Positions 23,195-36,304 of a DNA stretch of 64,000 bases are shown here, piece after piece. Every line of letters starts with the position of its first letter. Position 1 is the stretch's first letter. The position numbers and the translations under genes were made by a program. The notes beneath the pieces were generated by a model. The model did not search any database. It was not told the origin of the DNA and was given only the letters and a program-made list of their open reading frames with translations. The stretch is from Dillenia suffruticosa (lineage: Eukaryota > Streptophyta > Magnoliopsida > Dilleniales > Dilleniaceae), in the NCBI GenBank assembly GCA_033439265.1, contig JAVTVX010000010.1, positions 15,717,490 to 15,781,489 of the forward strand. The letters are read 5' to 3'.

Positions 23195-23385
23195 GATGAT
23201 CATTTTAGTAAAATGTGATGTTAAATTTCTTAATTAAGATCACGAGTTTAACTCGCGATTTGTATATAAAACAGATTATATTAAGAGAATAACTCTTTTA
23301 AATGGGTCACTAAAAATTTTGGATCGAGTATAATTCTGAATAGCGATCGGTATAATACCAAACTTAAAAAAAATAAAAATAAAAA
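23195..23385 (+). mobile_element. SINE-like repeat (family 2), degenerate
   Basis: Shares TTAAATTTCTTAATTAAG, ACGAGTTTAACTCGC and AAGAGAATAACTCTTTTAAATG with other family 2 copies and ends in an A-rich tail. Ends not resolved. Confidence 0.4.
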
Positions 23386-24144
23386 GAAAAAGAAACAAGG
23401 TCTCCATCTTTACCTATTCACGATGAACATGATAGGACGGGCGGAAAGAGCCGTGTGTGGTCCTGGGTGAAAAAAATAATTGCGGGGAGACATCATTATT
23501 TTGGGAGCAATCGTAATTTCATTGTCAATGAAACAACTCACGCTGTCCACCATTCATATGATTAAAATGTTGAATTTGATGCTAAGGCGTCGTATCAAAT
23601 AGAGCCCTAATCCTGAGGTTGCATGATTGTCCTTTATTCGCTTTGGCACAACAATCAAATTCAAGTACAAATAATGCAACTCATCGTAGGCTTACGTATT
23701 CAACTATTTGAGTTTCAACCAAATTAAGAAAATTATCTGAATTTATCTCTGTTTTGTCTAATAATTTTCAATCGAAGGAAAGAAATCTTTTATACAAAAA
23801 TTTTCAATTTGTAAATAAATATAAAAATTAAGCTTTATTTCTAGAAAAATGGCAAACAAAAATGGTTGCTGCAAGTACTTGCAACCTAAGCATTCATCAA
23901 TTTAATAAATGTTACAAGAGAGATATACAAGTAAGCAAAGTAATTTCCAAACGTTCTCTCCGTTGACAAATGTTTCCACCCAAATGCGTGGCATCTACAT
24001 ATTTTATATAGCAGATGACCAAATTAATGCACCTCAGCGACCGTCGATCAAATTTCAATCCAAAGGTCACACATTTTTGGACCAACAAAGATAGCAATAA
24101 ATGCCCAATATGTAGCATACCCTTTTCCCCTTTCTTCATGAAAT

Positions 24145-26222
24145 TCACGTATTGGCTCTTTTATCAAATGAGAAATCCTTGGTTGGGCTTGAGCCGCTAG
24201 TGAGTCCAATATCAATCTCATGATGGCCCAATCCGGGTCGGGCTCCCTGACCCAGATGGTGAGATACGGGTAACTGTATCTCCCTCTCATCCTCCACTAC
24301 ATAGCTGAGATGGGCATTGTGGTGTGCCGGGTGGGTACTTGAACCGTCTACATGGTGCGGGTGGGCGGGCGATGGTGAACCCTCGGTGTCCCAATTGTCA
24401 ATGTCGAAGTTTGACCTTCTAGGGGATGTTTGGAGGCTGTCCATTTCACTACGGTAGTGGCGGAGGAGGTGGACAGGCGACAAGCCGCGGTGTGATGGCG
24501 TTGTCGGTCGGCTAGACATTGGGGAGACGCTGCCTCCGCCATGTTTGCTTTGCTTAACGTGCTTCTTGGCCGTGTGGTGCCAATTACGTAGAGCTGCGGC
24601 TACTCTTTCATTGAATATTGTTGGCTTCATGGATGAACCCATCTGCATGTTTCAAACATTATTTCTCAAATTTTTAATAAGAAAACCTTAAAGTGATGCC
24701 TTAATAATACATATATATTAATTTACATGACCCATTTAGTCGCGTGGATTGTAGACAAATATAGATGACTTGGCAATGCTCTGTAATTTATTTTTAGGGA
24801 GTAGGCTATTATACTAGTAGTGATACCAATTTGTGTAGTTTTTATATGAACAAAAGTTCACCCATATTGGTTTAGGGTTTAGTAAACTTAATCAAAATCA
24901 CACATATAACATATTTATAGTTAAACAATTTAAGTCATACTTTTTTTAATTTATTTTTTTAAGATATTAACAGAATTATACGGAAATATAATAAAATAAT
25001 AAATTATAAACTCTGTATTCTTAAAAAAAAAATCATTTTAAGCTTATCTCAAAAAAAAAAAAAAAAAAGTGAAAAATCTCCAGAGAGATTTGAGGATTGA
25101 ATCCTAAGGTGCCCCATAATCTGTTAGTTCGTTTAGGCGTTTGAATTTGAGTTAGTACTTATGAGAAGCAATTAATTTGTGTGATAAGTAGGAAGAATTT
25201 ACCTGCGTCACGAGGGCATAGAGAGGAAGAGTGACGTAGCTGCATAATATTTGGATGAGAACTCTGGCCAAATTCATCTCATCAATGTTAGGAACAAAAT
25301 GTTATATTTTACCAAGTTTATAAAGAACAGTTAACAAGAGACTTACCCCATAGACAGTCGGATGACGATGTCCTCCGTATGCTCATGGAAACAAGATTTT
25401 ATCCCGAATTCAAACTAAACAAATTGAAAAAAAAAAAGAAAATAATAATAATAATAATCAGGACCTTAATAAGAATAAAGAAAAATGGGGCTCTGTTTTC
25501 TACAATTAAGATTTAAATAATGCTAAATGGGCTTACCCAAGTCCAAACAAAAAAAGCAAGCTGGAAGGCATTCTGAATGGACAAAAAGGGCAACAGCACG
25601 GGATTAGCAAGTTCTTAACCCACCCCAAGATTTGTGGGTAATTAAGATTATTAGTGATAAATTGTATAAGGAAGCAGAAGAGGACGACAAAGCATGTGTG
25701 TGAAAGGGTACCTGAAAGAGAACGAAATTGATGAGATAGAGAATGAGACGTGGACGGTTGAACCAGAAGAGGTCGTCTCCCGGTTGGACCACTGGAACCC
25801 CTTTCACAACTTCACCTCTCTCTTGAATTCTAATTGCCATTTTCGTTATTATCACTTGAAGCTTTGTCCCCACTAATAGAATTATCTGCACCCAAAAAAA
25901 TAAATAAATTATAATATTCAAAATCAAATTGATCACTTTTTTATTAAAGGGTCCATTGAATTTCATATTAAATAATGTAAAACAAAAAAAAAAACAACCT
26001 TTGTTCTTTATTTTTTAAGATTATATAATTTCATTTATATTACAAACGTTATTAAAGAAGGAAAAATAATATCTCAAGGTTGAAAAGAAAAAAGAACAAT
26101 TACTTACAATAAGTGGGATAAAAGGAAGCCAAAAATAAGAGTACCATCCTGTCCAAATAAACCACCAAAAAAAATATATAATTATTTAATAATAAAAATC
26201 AACAGGAATATGGAAAGTATCT

Positions 26223-26270
<48 letters not shown>

Positions 26271-27435
26271 GTGGTTTGAAATTGATCAGCTGCTCACCGT
26301 GGGTGTTGAAGAGGAGGAATAGCACTGCGAAAAACCAAATTGGTGGGCTGAAAAAGTTGAAAATTAGAATTTACTATTAGTCCAAATTAAGAAAAGAAAA
26401 CAGCAGGAAGTACGTTTCCAGAAAATGACCTTATTCCCACAACTACTTTGAAATCCTCTTCGAGTGATCTGTTAATGTACTTCTGAAAATCAAATTTTGT
26501 ATGGCTTTGTGGAGCTAAATGTGCCTAAAATAAAACCAGAATGTTCATAAAATGAGCAACCAAACAACAATAGCTCAATCCATGACTATGATAATCTTAT
26601 ATATAACATTAAAAAAAAAAAATCATAAATAAAAAAAAGCATACCATAATGAACCCATGACGTAGTGTCAAGTAATCAACTTTTGGAACCGAACGAACAA
26701 ATTGCCTGAAGAAACAGACCTGAAAAAGTGAAAAAGGGTATGATCGTCATTGTGAGTGAAAGGCATCTTCGCGAGAAAGTCAAACCCACAAATAATGTGA
26801 CTGAAACACAAAACGTTTTGGTTAAGAAGGAAGCAAAAGCAGGGTTGGACCGAAAAATGTTCAAATCAAATAATGTGGCACTTCCACTTCCAATGTTGCC
26901 TCCTGAACTTATAATTAATGTTGCTATTGATCAATTCAATCCCAAGAAAATGGAGGATCGCTCGCGTTATTCAAGCATTCATTCCTTATCCTCACCTACT
27001 TTACCTAATTGGCCGAAAGTTACTTCCTCAGAAATTAGACTACTTATGATGGGCTGCATGATATGTGCCTTTAATTTTGGGTAACTTGTGTAGATAAAGT
27101 GAGACACAATCTCAACGCATACAATAAAAGATCAGGAGCACAGCAGCAAGGAAAAAGAGAGAGAAAAACTGAGTGCTTACATTCCACATGAGATATGGTG
27201 TTTTAGTCCAGAAGCTTAGATGCCTTCTACCAAATGAAGTCTCTCTTGCAAACCTGAATCTCTCCGGGTCTGTCAACAAATTGATATTAACTAATCAACA
27301 TCTCCACTCAATCAACATGACACAGAAGCAAATGAAGTTCAACTTAATTAAGCTTACCGTGAGAAAACTGGTACTCTGCTGTCCTTGTTTCTTCTTCCCA
27401 TTTCTTCCAACTTCTCATCTATATATCAGTACATC

Positions 27436-27475
<40 letters not shown>

Positions 27476-28439
27476 ATTTGAAATTGTATGATGGAATATG
27501 TACCTTGGCTCTCCCCAAAAGCATGGTCATAATACAATATAAAACGTGAAAAACAGCCAAAACAAAGATGAAAATATGGAGCTGGTGTATCCCATCAGCA
27601 GATATAAACGACACTTTACCCTGCAAACAAAACAAGAATCAAATAACACGCATTTCCTATTTTAGAGTTTCTCTCTCTCTCCATTTCAAATTATTCCCTT
27701 AAACTCAAAAAAGAAAAGCAACAAATTTTTATTAACACAAGTTGAGAACCATAAATTATACCAACCAGAAAGGTAAACCAACACAAGCTCATGAACCTGT
27801 TCACGCGGTTTTCCTTAATTTATTCGTTTAAACTGTAGCACAAAACATACCTCTTCGGCGCATTTGTCAGTAGTACTGGCAGCCAAAATACGGCGGAATC
27901 CGCCACCGTCGCTCATTATAGAGAGCAGTCTCCTGGTGCTGGTCTCGTAATTCTCGTAGTCGGACTCCTGCTTTTTGTTACAGGGATGCCAAGTAGCCGC
28001 AACACTCTTTGATATGCAAATCTTTGTTATTGGACCTTGTCCAACTGTGAGCAACAATGAGATGAAGCCCAGTAGCATAAGCTCTTCACCCAAAAAAAAA
28101 AAAGGTTAGATAATTAAAATCAATTAATTAATAAGAATTAAATTAACAACTTAATGAAATTCACCTGATTTGATCTTTTCGAGCGCTTCATAAAGAGAAT
28201 TTTTATGTCTCTTCTTCAACCACTAAAAATAAATTAACAAAGATTCTGGTCATTAAGATGTTTGATTCAATGGAATATTGAATTATAAAAAGAAATAAGA
28301 ATGTGAATTTAATTACCTCTCCGATTCGATGAATAATATGTTCGATGATAATTGAAATTACGACCAGAACAAAGCAAACTACGGCGACAGCCCATGTCGG
28401 CGTTTGTTCTAGAGATCTTCCACTCTCGCCGCCGGCCAT
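24145..28439 (-). CDS. MLO: MLO family seven-transmembrane protein, clade V type, 15 exons
   Basis: Fifteen exons on the minus strand (28317-28439, 28165-28222, 27851-28083, 27504-27620, 27358-27418, 27181-27269, 26645-26719, 26430-26524, 26298-26347, 26108-26148, 25712-25885, 25537-25572, 25347-25414, 25203-25263, 24145-24642) join in frame to 592 residues. MLO proteins are plasma-membrane proteins with seven transmembrane helices and a cytosolic calmodulin-binding tail. Visible marks: the N-terminus [18 protein letters not shown], loop cysteines (ICIS, HPC, KCAEE, SCFHE), [39 protein letters not shown], and a calmodulin-binding region around [13 protein letters not shown]. The tail ends with DFSF, the [DE]F[ST]F motif typical of dicot clade V. 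Clade V members (AtMLO2, 6 and 12) condition powdery mildew susceptibility, so this is a susceptibility-gene candidate by inference. All splice sites I placed are GT-AG. Confidence 0.96.
26225..26268 (-). repeat. (CT)n on the sense strand, intron 9 of the clade V MLO gene
   Basis: About 21 GA units on the plus strand within intron 9 (26149-26297), reading CT on the gene's sense strand. Confidence 0.9.
27440..27472 (-). repeat. (CT)n on the sense strand, intron 4 of the clade V MLO gene
   Basis: Sixteen GA units in an 85-bp intron (27419-27503). On the sense strand the CT run ends about 21 bases before the acceptor, so the microsatellite acts as part of the polypyrimidine tract. Confidence 0.85.
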
Positions 28440-28830
28440 GTCTCCGGTTTGCGTTGTCGGTGGGAATCTCGGTTTTTATAAGGAAATGGATTCAATGATA
28501 ACAGGAGATTGTGAAGTTGTTGAGTTACGGAAGAAGACAAAGTGTTTGAGAATTTTCCACGGATGAAAACTGTATTTAAAGATATAGAAATAGATATAGA
28601 AAATAGACAAAAAGAGTTGAGACCAGAAAATAGAAATAAAAAAGGGGTGGATTTAAAAAGCTAAAATGATGTATTTTGTACTTCCGAATTTGGATTGAAA
28701 TGTGAAAAAGAGAAAAGGGATAGAGAGAGAGAGAGAGAGCGGGAGGGGTTGAAAAAAGAAGATGACTTGACCATCCTACGCGGTGGAATACAGACTCCAC
28801 AGAGAGAGAGAGAGAGAGTTGACTTGTCAA
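28440..28830 (-). promoter_or_regulatory. Upstream region of the clade V MLO gene
   Basis: The 390 bases before the start codon contain two CT tracts on the sense strand (28722-28739 and 28799-28818) in pyrimidine-rich DNA. It probably includes the 5' UTR. I could not place a TATA box or transcription start. Confidence 0.4.
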
Positions 28831-30337
28831 TGGTTCATACAGGACTTATAAGTTTTATATTTTAGCAGCTTCTGGGATTTTGTTCGATCATTTAAATTTT
28901 AATTATTGAAGAAAACAAAACTTATGGTAATCCATATATATTTTATTTTAGGGTATTCTTAAATTTCAAAATTTTATTTTTGTTGCAAAATTAAGATTTA
29001 AATATCTAAATAAACTACGAAAATTTTCTTTTAAAAAAATTATTCAAAAAGTTTCTTCTTTCCTGAACTTACACATTCTGTATTTTCTTTCAAATTTACT
29101 TTTTAAAATTCATTTTTAATTTATTTTTATATAATTTATTTATACTTTGTTCCATATAATATGTGCAGTCTTCTCACTAAGCACAAAGTATCAATAAGAG
29201 GTTTTTTTGCTAATAAAAAAATATAATTTATTTATTTTATTATAAGTGAAAACATGACGAGATTATTGTTCCTAATTTCCATTTCCACCGTAGTTAATCA
29301 CTGCCCAAGTCAAAACCTTCAAACGCGTGCGTCGTTTTGCGACTTAATTAAGAAGCCTGTCGATTTGATTTCGGGTCCCGAAAATAACCCGACCCGATAC
29401 ATTGTCTAAATTTTTGCAAAAACTAAAAAGGACACATTTTCCTTTATCTTCTTTTTAACAATCAATTGACATGTGAAAAATTAAATTCCTAAAAAAAAAG
29501 AAAAACAAGAATTAATAAAGAATAAATATGATATATGGGTTTTAAGCACAAACTAGTGCAAATCATTATAAAATTTAAAAATATAAAACTCGTTAAATAA
29601 AAAATTTAAATATATATGTTAAATTACTATAGAAATTTTGTAAAAAAATATTTTTTTTTGTTAGACCAATCGGTATTCAATTTATCCGACTAATTCAGTC
29701 TGAATATTTTGAGATTTATTTTAAGAATTAACTCTTCCAATATCTTTTTAATTATTCTTTTTTTTTTTGTTCAATGTAATTAATTATGCAACAAAACAAC
29801 ATAAAATAGTAACTTTGGTCAAATGCCTTTATTTATTAAAAAAAAAAATGCAACAATTTGTTGATTGTGCTAAGGCAAGAACACCCTCTTATGCATATAA
29901 ATCCACCTCAATTTGGTAAGATGGAGCTATGTGTGTCATTGACGTCGGCCCCCAAAAGATCCTTGTTTACAAATAGGCTTTTGCGACTTTTTCCTTTCAC
30001 AAATAGGCTTTGCATTAGCTTCGGATCTGTTCAACAGTGACATTAGGCTCATTTTGTACACTTCTAAATTCAAGAATATGCATTGCTTATTGGACGAATT
30101 CAAGCTTCTGCAAAATCTTATAGGATTCCTAATCTTTTTGTCTTGACCTCCTTTTGCGACAGATTCAAACTGCCTTTATATATACACACACACATATATA
30201 AATCCTTGAATTTCAAATTTATTACTCAAAACAGCTCAAAATCCTATCTTCTAAAATTTGTGTTACACACGATTTTCTTATACAAATGATAAACTAGTTG
30301 TTATAAAACTTACAATTTTTAATTTTTTTTAAGGTAC

Positions 30338-31879
30338 CATTAATATTTTGCTTTACAAGAGAAATATCGAAAACTATATTTCAAATGGGTACCTATGAAT
30401 TTATTTGATATTCGAGAAGCAAACAAATTTGATTTATATATATAAACCCGCCAAATAAATTGGCAAAAAAAAAAATCTAAACTTGTTAATATTAAAGTTT
30501 AAATCTAAATGTTGAGAATTAAAAAAAGAAAAAAAGGAAAAAAATATCACAACTACCGCACCGGCTTATTCAATAATTGATGCAAATGTGACATACCACC
30601 TTAATTAAGGTATTGACTTGGAAGCATAATTAGGAGCTCTTGTTATCAAGGGACCAGGTCTTGCAGTGTTATTAATACCTTGTGACCATCAATTGGCTAC
30701 AGATTAAGAGCCACACCCTTTTAAAACCTTGTGATTAATACATTGTGATCCACCAGATATTCGATATTAAGACTTTTGAAAGAGAAAAGAATGATTAATT
30801 CACAAATTATAATGTTGCAATAATAGATAGATATATTGCTATCAAATTACTTTTAGTTTGTCAGTTAAATTACTTGCATTTTTTGTTTAAGTCCAAACTT
30901 CAATTATTGAAGACGCTCTTATAAAAAAAGAAAGGAGTAATGCTATCTATATATACTGGGGATAAACTCTATATGTTTTGTAGGAAGAAAGAAATATATT
31001 TGATTTTCATATATTTGTAATGACTAGTTTACTATTTTACAAAATTTTCCAATATATTAAAACAAATATTAAATTTCAATTTTTCGCATTATTTCAACAT
31101 ATTTTATTGACTAAATAAATTCATATGTCTTTACACTTATTCAAAAAAAAAATGTATTTTGCCGGAATATTTGAATTTCATATTATATTTGTAGTCTATT
31201 TTTTGAGAAGCAAATTCATAATTTTCAGGGATGGACCTGTTTATATTGGAACTTCTGGGATTTTTTTTTTTTTTTTTTTTTTTAGTTTAGGTAAATTTTT
31301 ACCTTAATTAAAGATTAACCGGAGTTAAAAATATGTATATAAAAAAGATGAAATTAAAACATATTTGAACTTATAATTTCAAAGGACAAAGTTATAATGT
31401 GTATAAGAGAATAATCGATATTTAAAATTATAATTTAAAAAAAAAAATTAAAACTCTATAATTGGAGATTTATTTTCCGTACTTCATTTGGCTAGCTAAA
31501 TGAAGAAACTTTCCTAGACATTGGAAACTAATCAAAGATAATTTGATTTTGTTATCCACGCTCACTTTTACAATTGTGAAATCTAAGAATTTTTTTCTTC
31601 AACATAATTTTCGAATCACGACATACACTTCATTTCCAAAAAAAAAAAAAAAAAAAGAAAATGCTTACATTGTTAAAGAATTTATAACTTATCATAAAGG
31701 GAATAGAACATCTATGATAATTCAGAATTTGTCTTTCTATTACCAATACAGTCCTAGAACTCAATTTTTTAAATACTTTTACAATATTTAATACAGCTAA
31801 AATAGAAAATTGTTTGAAGAAAGCTTAAAAGCTTTCTCTTTCACATAAACTTTGACAATAGATTTATTTATTTTTGAGT
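30338..31879 (+). repeat. Large diverged tandem duplication, copy 1
   Basis: Blocks in this 1.54-kb copy recur in the same order in 31880-33090. Shared words include CATTAATATTTTGCTT at the start, TATTGACTTGGAAGC, CCAGGTCTTGCA, CAAAATTTTCCAATATATTA, TTCATATGTCTTT, CATTGGAAAC and TAGATTTATTTATTTTT near the end. Copy 1 is about 330 bases longer through internal insertions or deletions. No coding sequence recognised. Confidence 0.85.
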
Positions 31880-33090
31880 CATTAATATTTTGCTTGGCAA
31901 GAGTAATACGGAAAACCATTTTTTAGATGCGTACCGATAAATTTCTTGGAGATTCGAGAAACCCACCTAATAAATGGGCAAAACAAAAATTTCCAACCTC
32001 GTAACTTATTCAATAATTGACGCAAGTGTGACATATTCCCTTAGTTATGGTATTGACTTGGAAGCTTGGTTATGACTTTTGTTATCAAGCCACCAGGTCT
32101 TGCACTGTTATTAATATCTTGCGACCATCGATTGGCTACAAATTAAGAACCAGACCGACCTCGGACTTGGATTCAAGATGTTTAATTGGCGGAAGGACAG
32201 AGTCAACTGAATCATAACTCATTGTCAAATTAATTAGTACTATAATTTGTAGCAATAATAGATAGATAAATTGGTATTAAATTATTTTCATATATTTGTG
32301 ATAACTGCTTTACTATTATTTACAAAATTTTCCAATATATTAAAACAAATATTAAATTTCAAGTTTTTCGCATTATTTCAACATATTTTATCGACTAAAT
32401 TAAGTTCATATGTCTTTTCACTTATTCAAAAACATTTATTTCACCGAGATATTTGAATCTGTTTTCCCATTTGTAGTACATTTTTGGAGATCTTTTTCAA
32501 GGGTGTAACGGTTTATATTGAACTCCCATGCATAAATTTTTGCTATAATTGAAAGTCAGCGAGAGTTAAGAATTTATATAGAAACGATGAAATTAAAATA
32601 TATTTGAATTTATTATTTCAGAGGACAAATTTATAATTTGTAAGAGAACAAACAAAATTAAAACACTATAATTGGAGATTCATTTTCCGTCCTTCATTTG
32701 GGTAGCTACCTCAAGAAACTTTCCCAGACATTGGAAACAAATCAAAGATAATTTTGGACTTGTTATCTACGCTGACTTTAGAATGTGAAATATAAGAATT
32801 TTTCGTCGATGTAAATTTCAAATCACGACACACATTTTATTTTCAAAAAAAAAAAAATGCTTGCATTGTTAAAGAATTTATAACTTTTCATAAAGGGAAT
32901 AGAACAACTATGATAATTCAAAATTTGTCTTTTTTTTTTTTTTTTTACCAATACACTCCTAAAACTTAATTTGCTTAATCCTCATACAATATTTAATATA
33001 GCTAAAATAGAAAATTGTTTGAACTCTGAACCAGAAGAAAGCTTTCACTTTCTCTTTCACTTGAACTTTGATAATAGATTTATTTATTTT
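31880..33090 (+). repeat. Large diverged tandem duplication, copy 2
   Basis: About 1.21 kb, colinear with 30338-31879 and directly adjacent to it. Substitutions are spread throughout, so the duplication is not recent. Neither copy shows recognisable transposon ends. Confidence 0.85.
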
Positions 33091-33145
33091 TTATTTATTA
33101 AACTTTATTGCTATTACTAATTTTATCTGTTAGGATATGTTTTCT

Positions 33146-33148
<3 letters not shown>

Positions 33149-33199
<51 letters not shown>
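33149..33199. repeat. (AT)n microsatellite
   Basis: About 25 uninterrupted AT units just after the large tandem duplication. Confidence 0.95.
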
Positions 33200-33201
<2 letters not shown>

Positions 33202-33945
33202 ATGTTCGAACTTGACTTATAAGAAAAGGAGAATAATATCAAGTTATAATTTATCGATTTTCTTTTTCCATCATAGCATAATTGTGCAATAACTCATCAA
33301 TTACTTCCTTCAACAATAGCAGTAAATGAGAAGAAATTACATTGAGAAGAAAAGTATGCATTCATTCATACAAAATAGGAAAAACCCGCCCTAACCCTAA
33401 TGTCTTGGGAGACTTTTTATCAAAGTTCAAGGTTTGACTGCTCCAATAAAATGTATTAATGCATGAGTCATGACCTTAACACAAGAAGGGTTGTGTCATT
33501 TGATATTTTATTTTTAATCTTTTTAAATCAATACGAATAGGGCTGCGTCATTTGAAATGAAGTTTGGACATTATACTCATCCAAGTTAAGAGACATTATT
33601 TTCCAACAATTAATTAAAAATGCGACCCTTCTGCAAAATGGAAATTCCGAGACTTGAATGTCCAAAAAATGTAATTGTCACGTCCATTGCCGTGCCCATG
33701 TGGTGGAGACTTTAACCGTCGTCTCCGCCCACACGTTTTCTTGCATGCCAACATTGAATGATAAGAATGTCATTCTCGTCACCACGTTGAACTCAAAAAT
33801 TGGAATCCTTGTAAACTAACCAAATCTTTTCAATGTAATATATAACTATGAAATCTTTTGATATCAACGTTTAGTTTTTTAAGCTCAGAGTCAAATTTCT
33901 ATCCTAATATAATATTTGAATATAATATTTAGTTACAAACTAACA

Positions 33946-34135
33946 AACAGTTGATTCAGAAACTGATATCTTTTAATCATGATTGGGAGTTTGATCTTTT
34001 ATGAGAACGAAAAAATCAGCACTGGGAGACCGGCCCTTCAATTGGACCCTACAAGCGGTCGACCTAGATTAATCGGGACGAAACCCTAGATACTCGGTTG
34101 GTGGCCTAGTCATGGTACAAAAAAAAAAACAGTTG
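33946..34135 (+). mobile_element. SINE (family 1)
   Basis: Family 1 words GGGAGACCGGCCCTTCAATT, CTAGATTAATCGGGACGAAA and GGTGGCCTAGTCATGGTAC followed by poly(A). Short flanking repeats AACAGTTG occur at 33946-33953 and 34128-34135. Length without flanks is about 174 bp. A family 2 copy follows immediately. Confidence 0.6.
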
Positions 34136-34139
34136 TTCT

Positions 34140-34300
34140 TATAAGATGAGGTGTTAGATCTCTTAATCAAGTTTTGGATTCAAAACTTAAAAATAAAAAA
34201 ATATATATAATGAGAGAACTACTCTCTTAAGGGACCTCCGCAAACATTTGAATCGGATATGATTTCAAATACAAGTACGGGGAACAAAAAAAAAACAAAA
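34140..34300 (+). mobile_element. SINE-like repeat (family 2)
   Basis: Contains TTAGATCTCTTAATCAAG, TTGGATTCAAAACTTAAAAA and GAGAGAACTACTCTCTTAAG and ends near a run of ten A. Directly follows a family 1 copy; the same order recurs at 35977-36480. Confidence 0.45.
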
Positions 34301-35206
34301 GACCTAGTATGAAAAAAGATGTTAAAGTCCTACCTTGATTAATTTATATTTCTGAATATTCTAATTACAAAGAAATTCCGTTTATGAAACATTACTAGAA
34401 AATATCTTTCGAGTCTTGAGTTTAATTATTTTATCATATTTTCTACCCCCCAAAAAAGAAAGCACAAGGAAGAAAAATGCTTATTCTTATTTACTTGAGA
34501 ATTTTGTTTGTGTGTAAACGGTCTTGTTTTTTGTACAACGTCGTCTATGTGACGTTCCTTTGTGAGAAAAACTCCTCAGTCGCTCTTCTTACTTTTCATT
34601 CGCATAGAATAAATTCTAAGGTCAAAAATGGCCACATTTTTGTATAAGATTTCTTATTATAACCATAATATATCCCAAGCTACCAACTATGGTTTTTTCT
34701 TTTTGTCTTGTTCTTATTATTTAACAAAATTTAGCAGGACAGAATGACCAAGTCTTTCATTACCAAATAATCTACCCAGAAATTCTCTAAGTTAGAACTT
34801 AGCATTTTGATTTTAAAACTTTATGTTATAAAAATAAGGGTACCTGTCATGTCATGCACGTAAAAAAATAAAATAAATCTAACAAGTAATAAATTAAAGT
34901 GGTTAGAAAGAAGTTATTTGATTTTTTTTTTTAAGAATAAATATCTATTTATTTGATAGTATAATCATCAAAAACTTAAATTTCTACCTGATCTTTTTAC
35001 CTTCTTTCAATAAATAAATAATATGTTGCGTAAATTAAAATAACAACCGCCCCTGTTCCTACGGGTCCAGATAAGCTCCCATGCAAGTGGAATCGGAAAA
35101 AGATACAATAAGAAGGGGGGATTTCTCAATGGTCAAAATGTTTGACGGATTAATTAAAAAATCTTCTTAAAGAACAGCCAAACATATACTTGTAAAAGTT
35201 TAGAAT

Positions 35207-35218
35207 ATATACACACAC

Positions 35219-35250
<32 letters not shown>
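35207..35250. repeat. (AC)n / (ATAC)n microsatellite
   Basis: AC repeats followed by about seven ATAC units. Confidence 0.85.
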
Positions 35251-35960
35251 TTACATATTTATTGAATCGCTTTCTGTTGACTCGTCACTCTACTATATTT
35301 TCTTCCATAATTTAGGTTTCATTTTCCTAGATAATAATGTGGGATGGACTGATTCAAAATTTTCTAAGGTACGATTTTGCTGTTTGGGCAATAGGGTTTC
35401 TTCAATTTACCATGCGAGAGAATCTAATTGAGGTGGGGGTGTTTCGATTTTAGGAAAACAACCCCCATTGAAATTGAACTTCAACTCAATAGCTTGCGAG
35501 TATATTCTATTCACATGTTGAATCTTGATTCCCAATTAAGTGCTCATAGGAAGAACTGGCACCCAATAATGCAATTTCAAACATTTTTGTAATAATAAAT
35601 AATTCCTTTTCTTTAAATGGTCCTTTGAGGAAATCCATCAAACTCCCCCGCAAGCAAAATTGATGTGAACCGAAAGATTCCAAGTCACAAATTGTAGGCC
35701 AAGATTTCCTCTGATAAATGTGAAGTCCATCATATTGTGGGCCCATATGAACCCGGCTTGTTGGAATCCATGTCGCTGGGGTGTTCATTATTCGGATCAA
35801 ACCTTTCATTTACTCAAACTACTAAAAAATAGGGTTATTTAGCTTGGGTTAATAAAAATCGGATCGGTTGAATAATCTTATCTGAATAAAAATTCAGATA
35901 AATGGTTATGTTTGAAAAATAAAAATTTTTATTCAGGTTCTACCAGAAACTCAATTAATA

Positions 35961-36190
35961 AAGTTTTAAAATTGGTATCAACACTTATTAGTATAGGTGG
36001 GATGAACACTTTCGTCCCTTAATCAGATTGCAAGTTCGACTTCCCCTGAATACGAAAAAAATAATATTGGGAGACCCGCTCTCAAAATGGGTCATATAAC
36101 AGTCGATCTAAATTAATCGTGACAAAACTCTTAATACTGAGTGATAACCAAATCAAGATACTAAAAAAAAAAAAAAGTTATGGAATTGGT
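35961..36190 (+). mobile_element. SINE (family 1) with imperfect target duplication
   Basis: Flanks AAGTTTTAAAATTGGT (35961-35976) and AAGTTATGGAATTGGT (36175-36190) agree at 13 of 16 bases. The element between has a B-box-like AAGTTCGACTTCC, the family words TATTGGGAGACCCGC and CTAAATTAATCGTGACAAA, and a 14-A tail. Confidence 0.7.
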
Positions 36191-36304
36191 TCGGAAGTTC
36201 AAAACCTTAATAACCCAAATCGAATAACTCAAAAAACCAAATACCCGCTCAAATGAATACCCCTACATCTTGCAGGTTGTTGAAATCAAACAAAAACAAT
36301 AACG

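Larger units (their letters stand above)
19582..24144. other. AT-rich intergenic region
   Basis: No convincing gene. It contains a G13 run joined to (GA)n (20942-20984), a compound (CT)n(TA)n repeat (21234-21288), a family 1 SINE with target duplication (22466-22693), a family 2 SINE-like repeat (about 23195-23385) and a B-box-like word on the minus strand near 20085. The short ORFs at 21387-21750 and 22500-22775 match no family; the second lies within the SINE. Confidence 0.5.

Noticed and set aside
26728..27084. 118-codon plus-strand ORF
   Set aside because: It lies in intron 6 of the minus-strand MLO gene, starts at the edge of exon 7 and matches no family.
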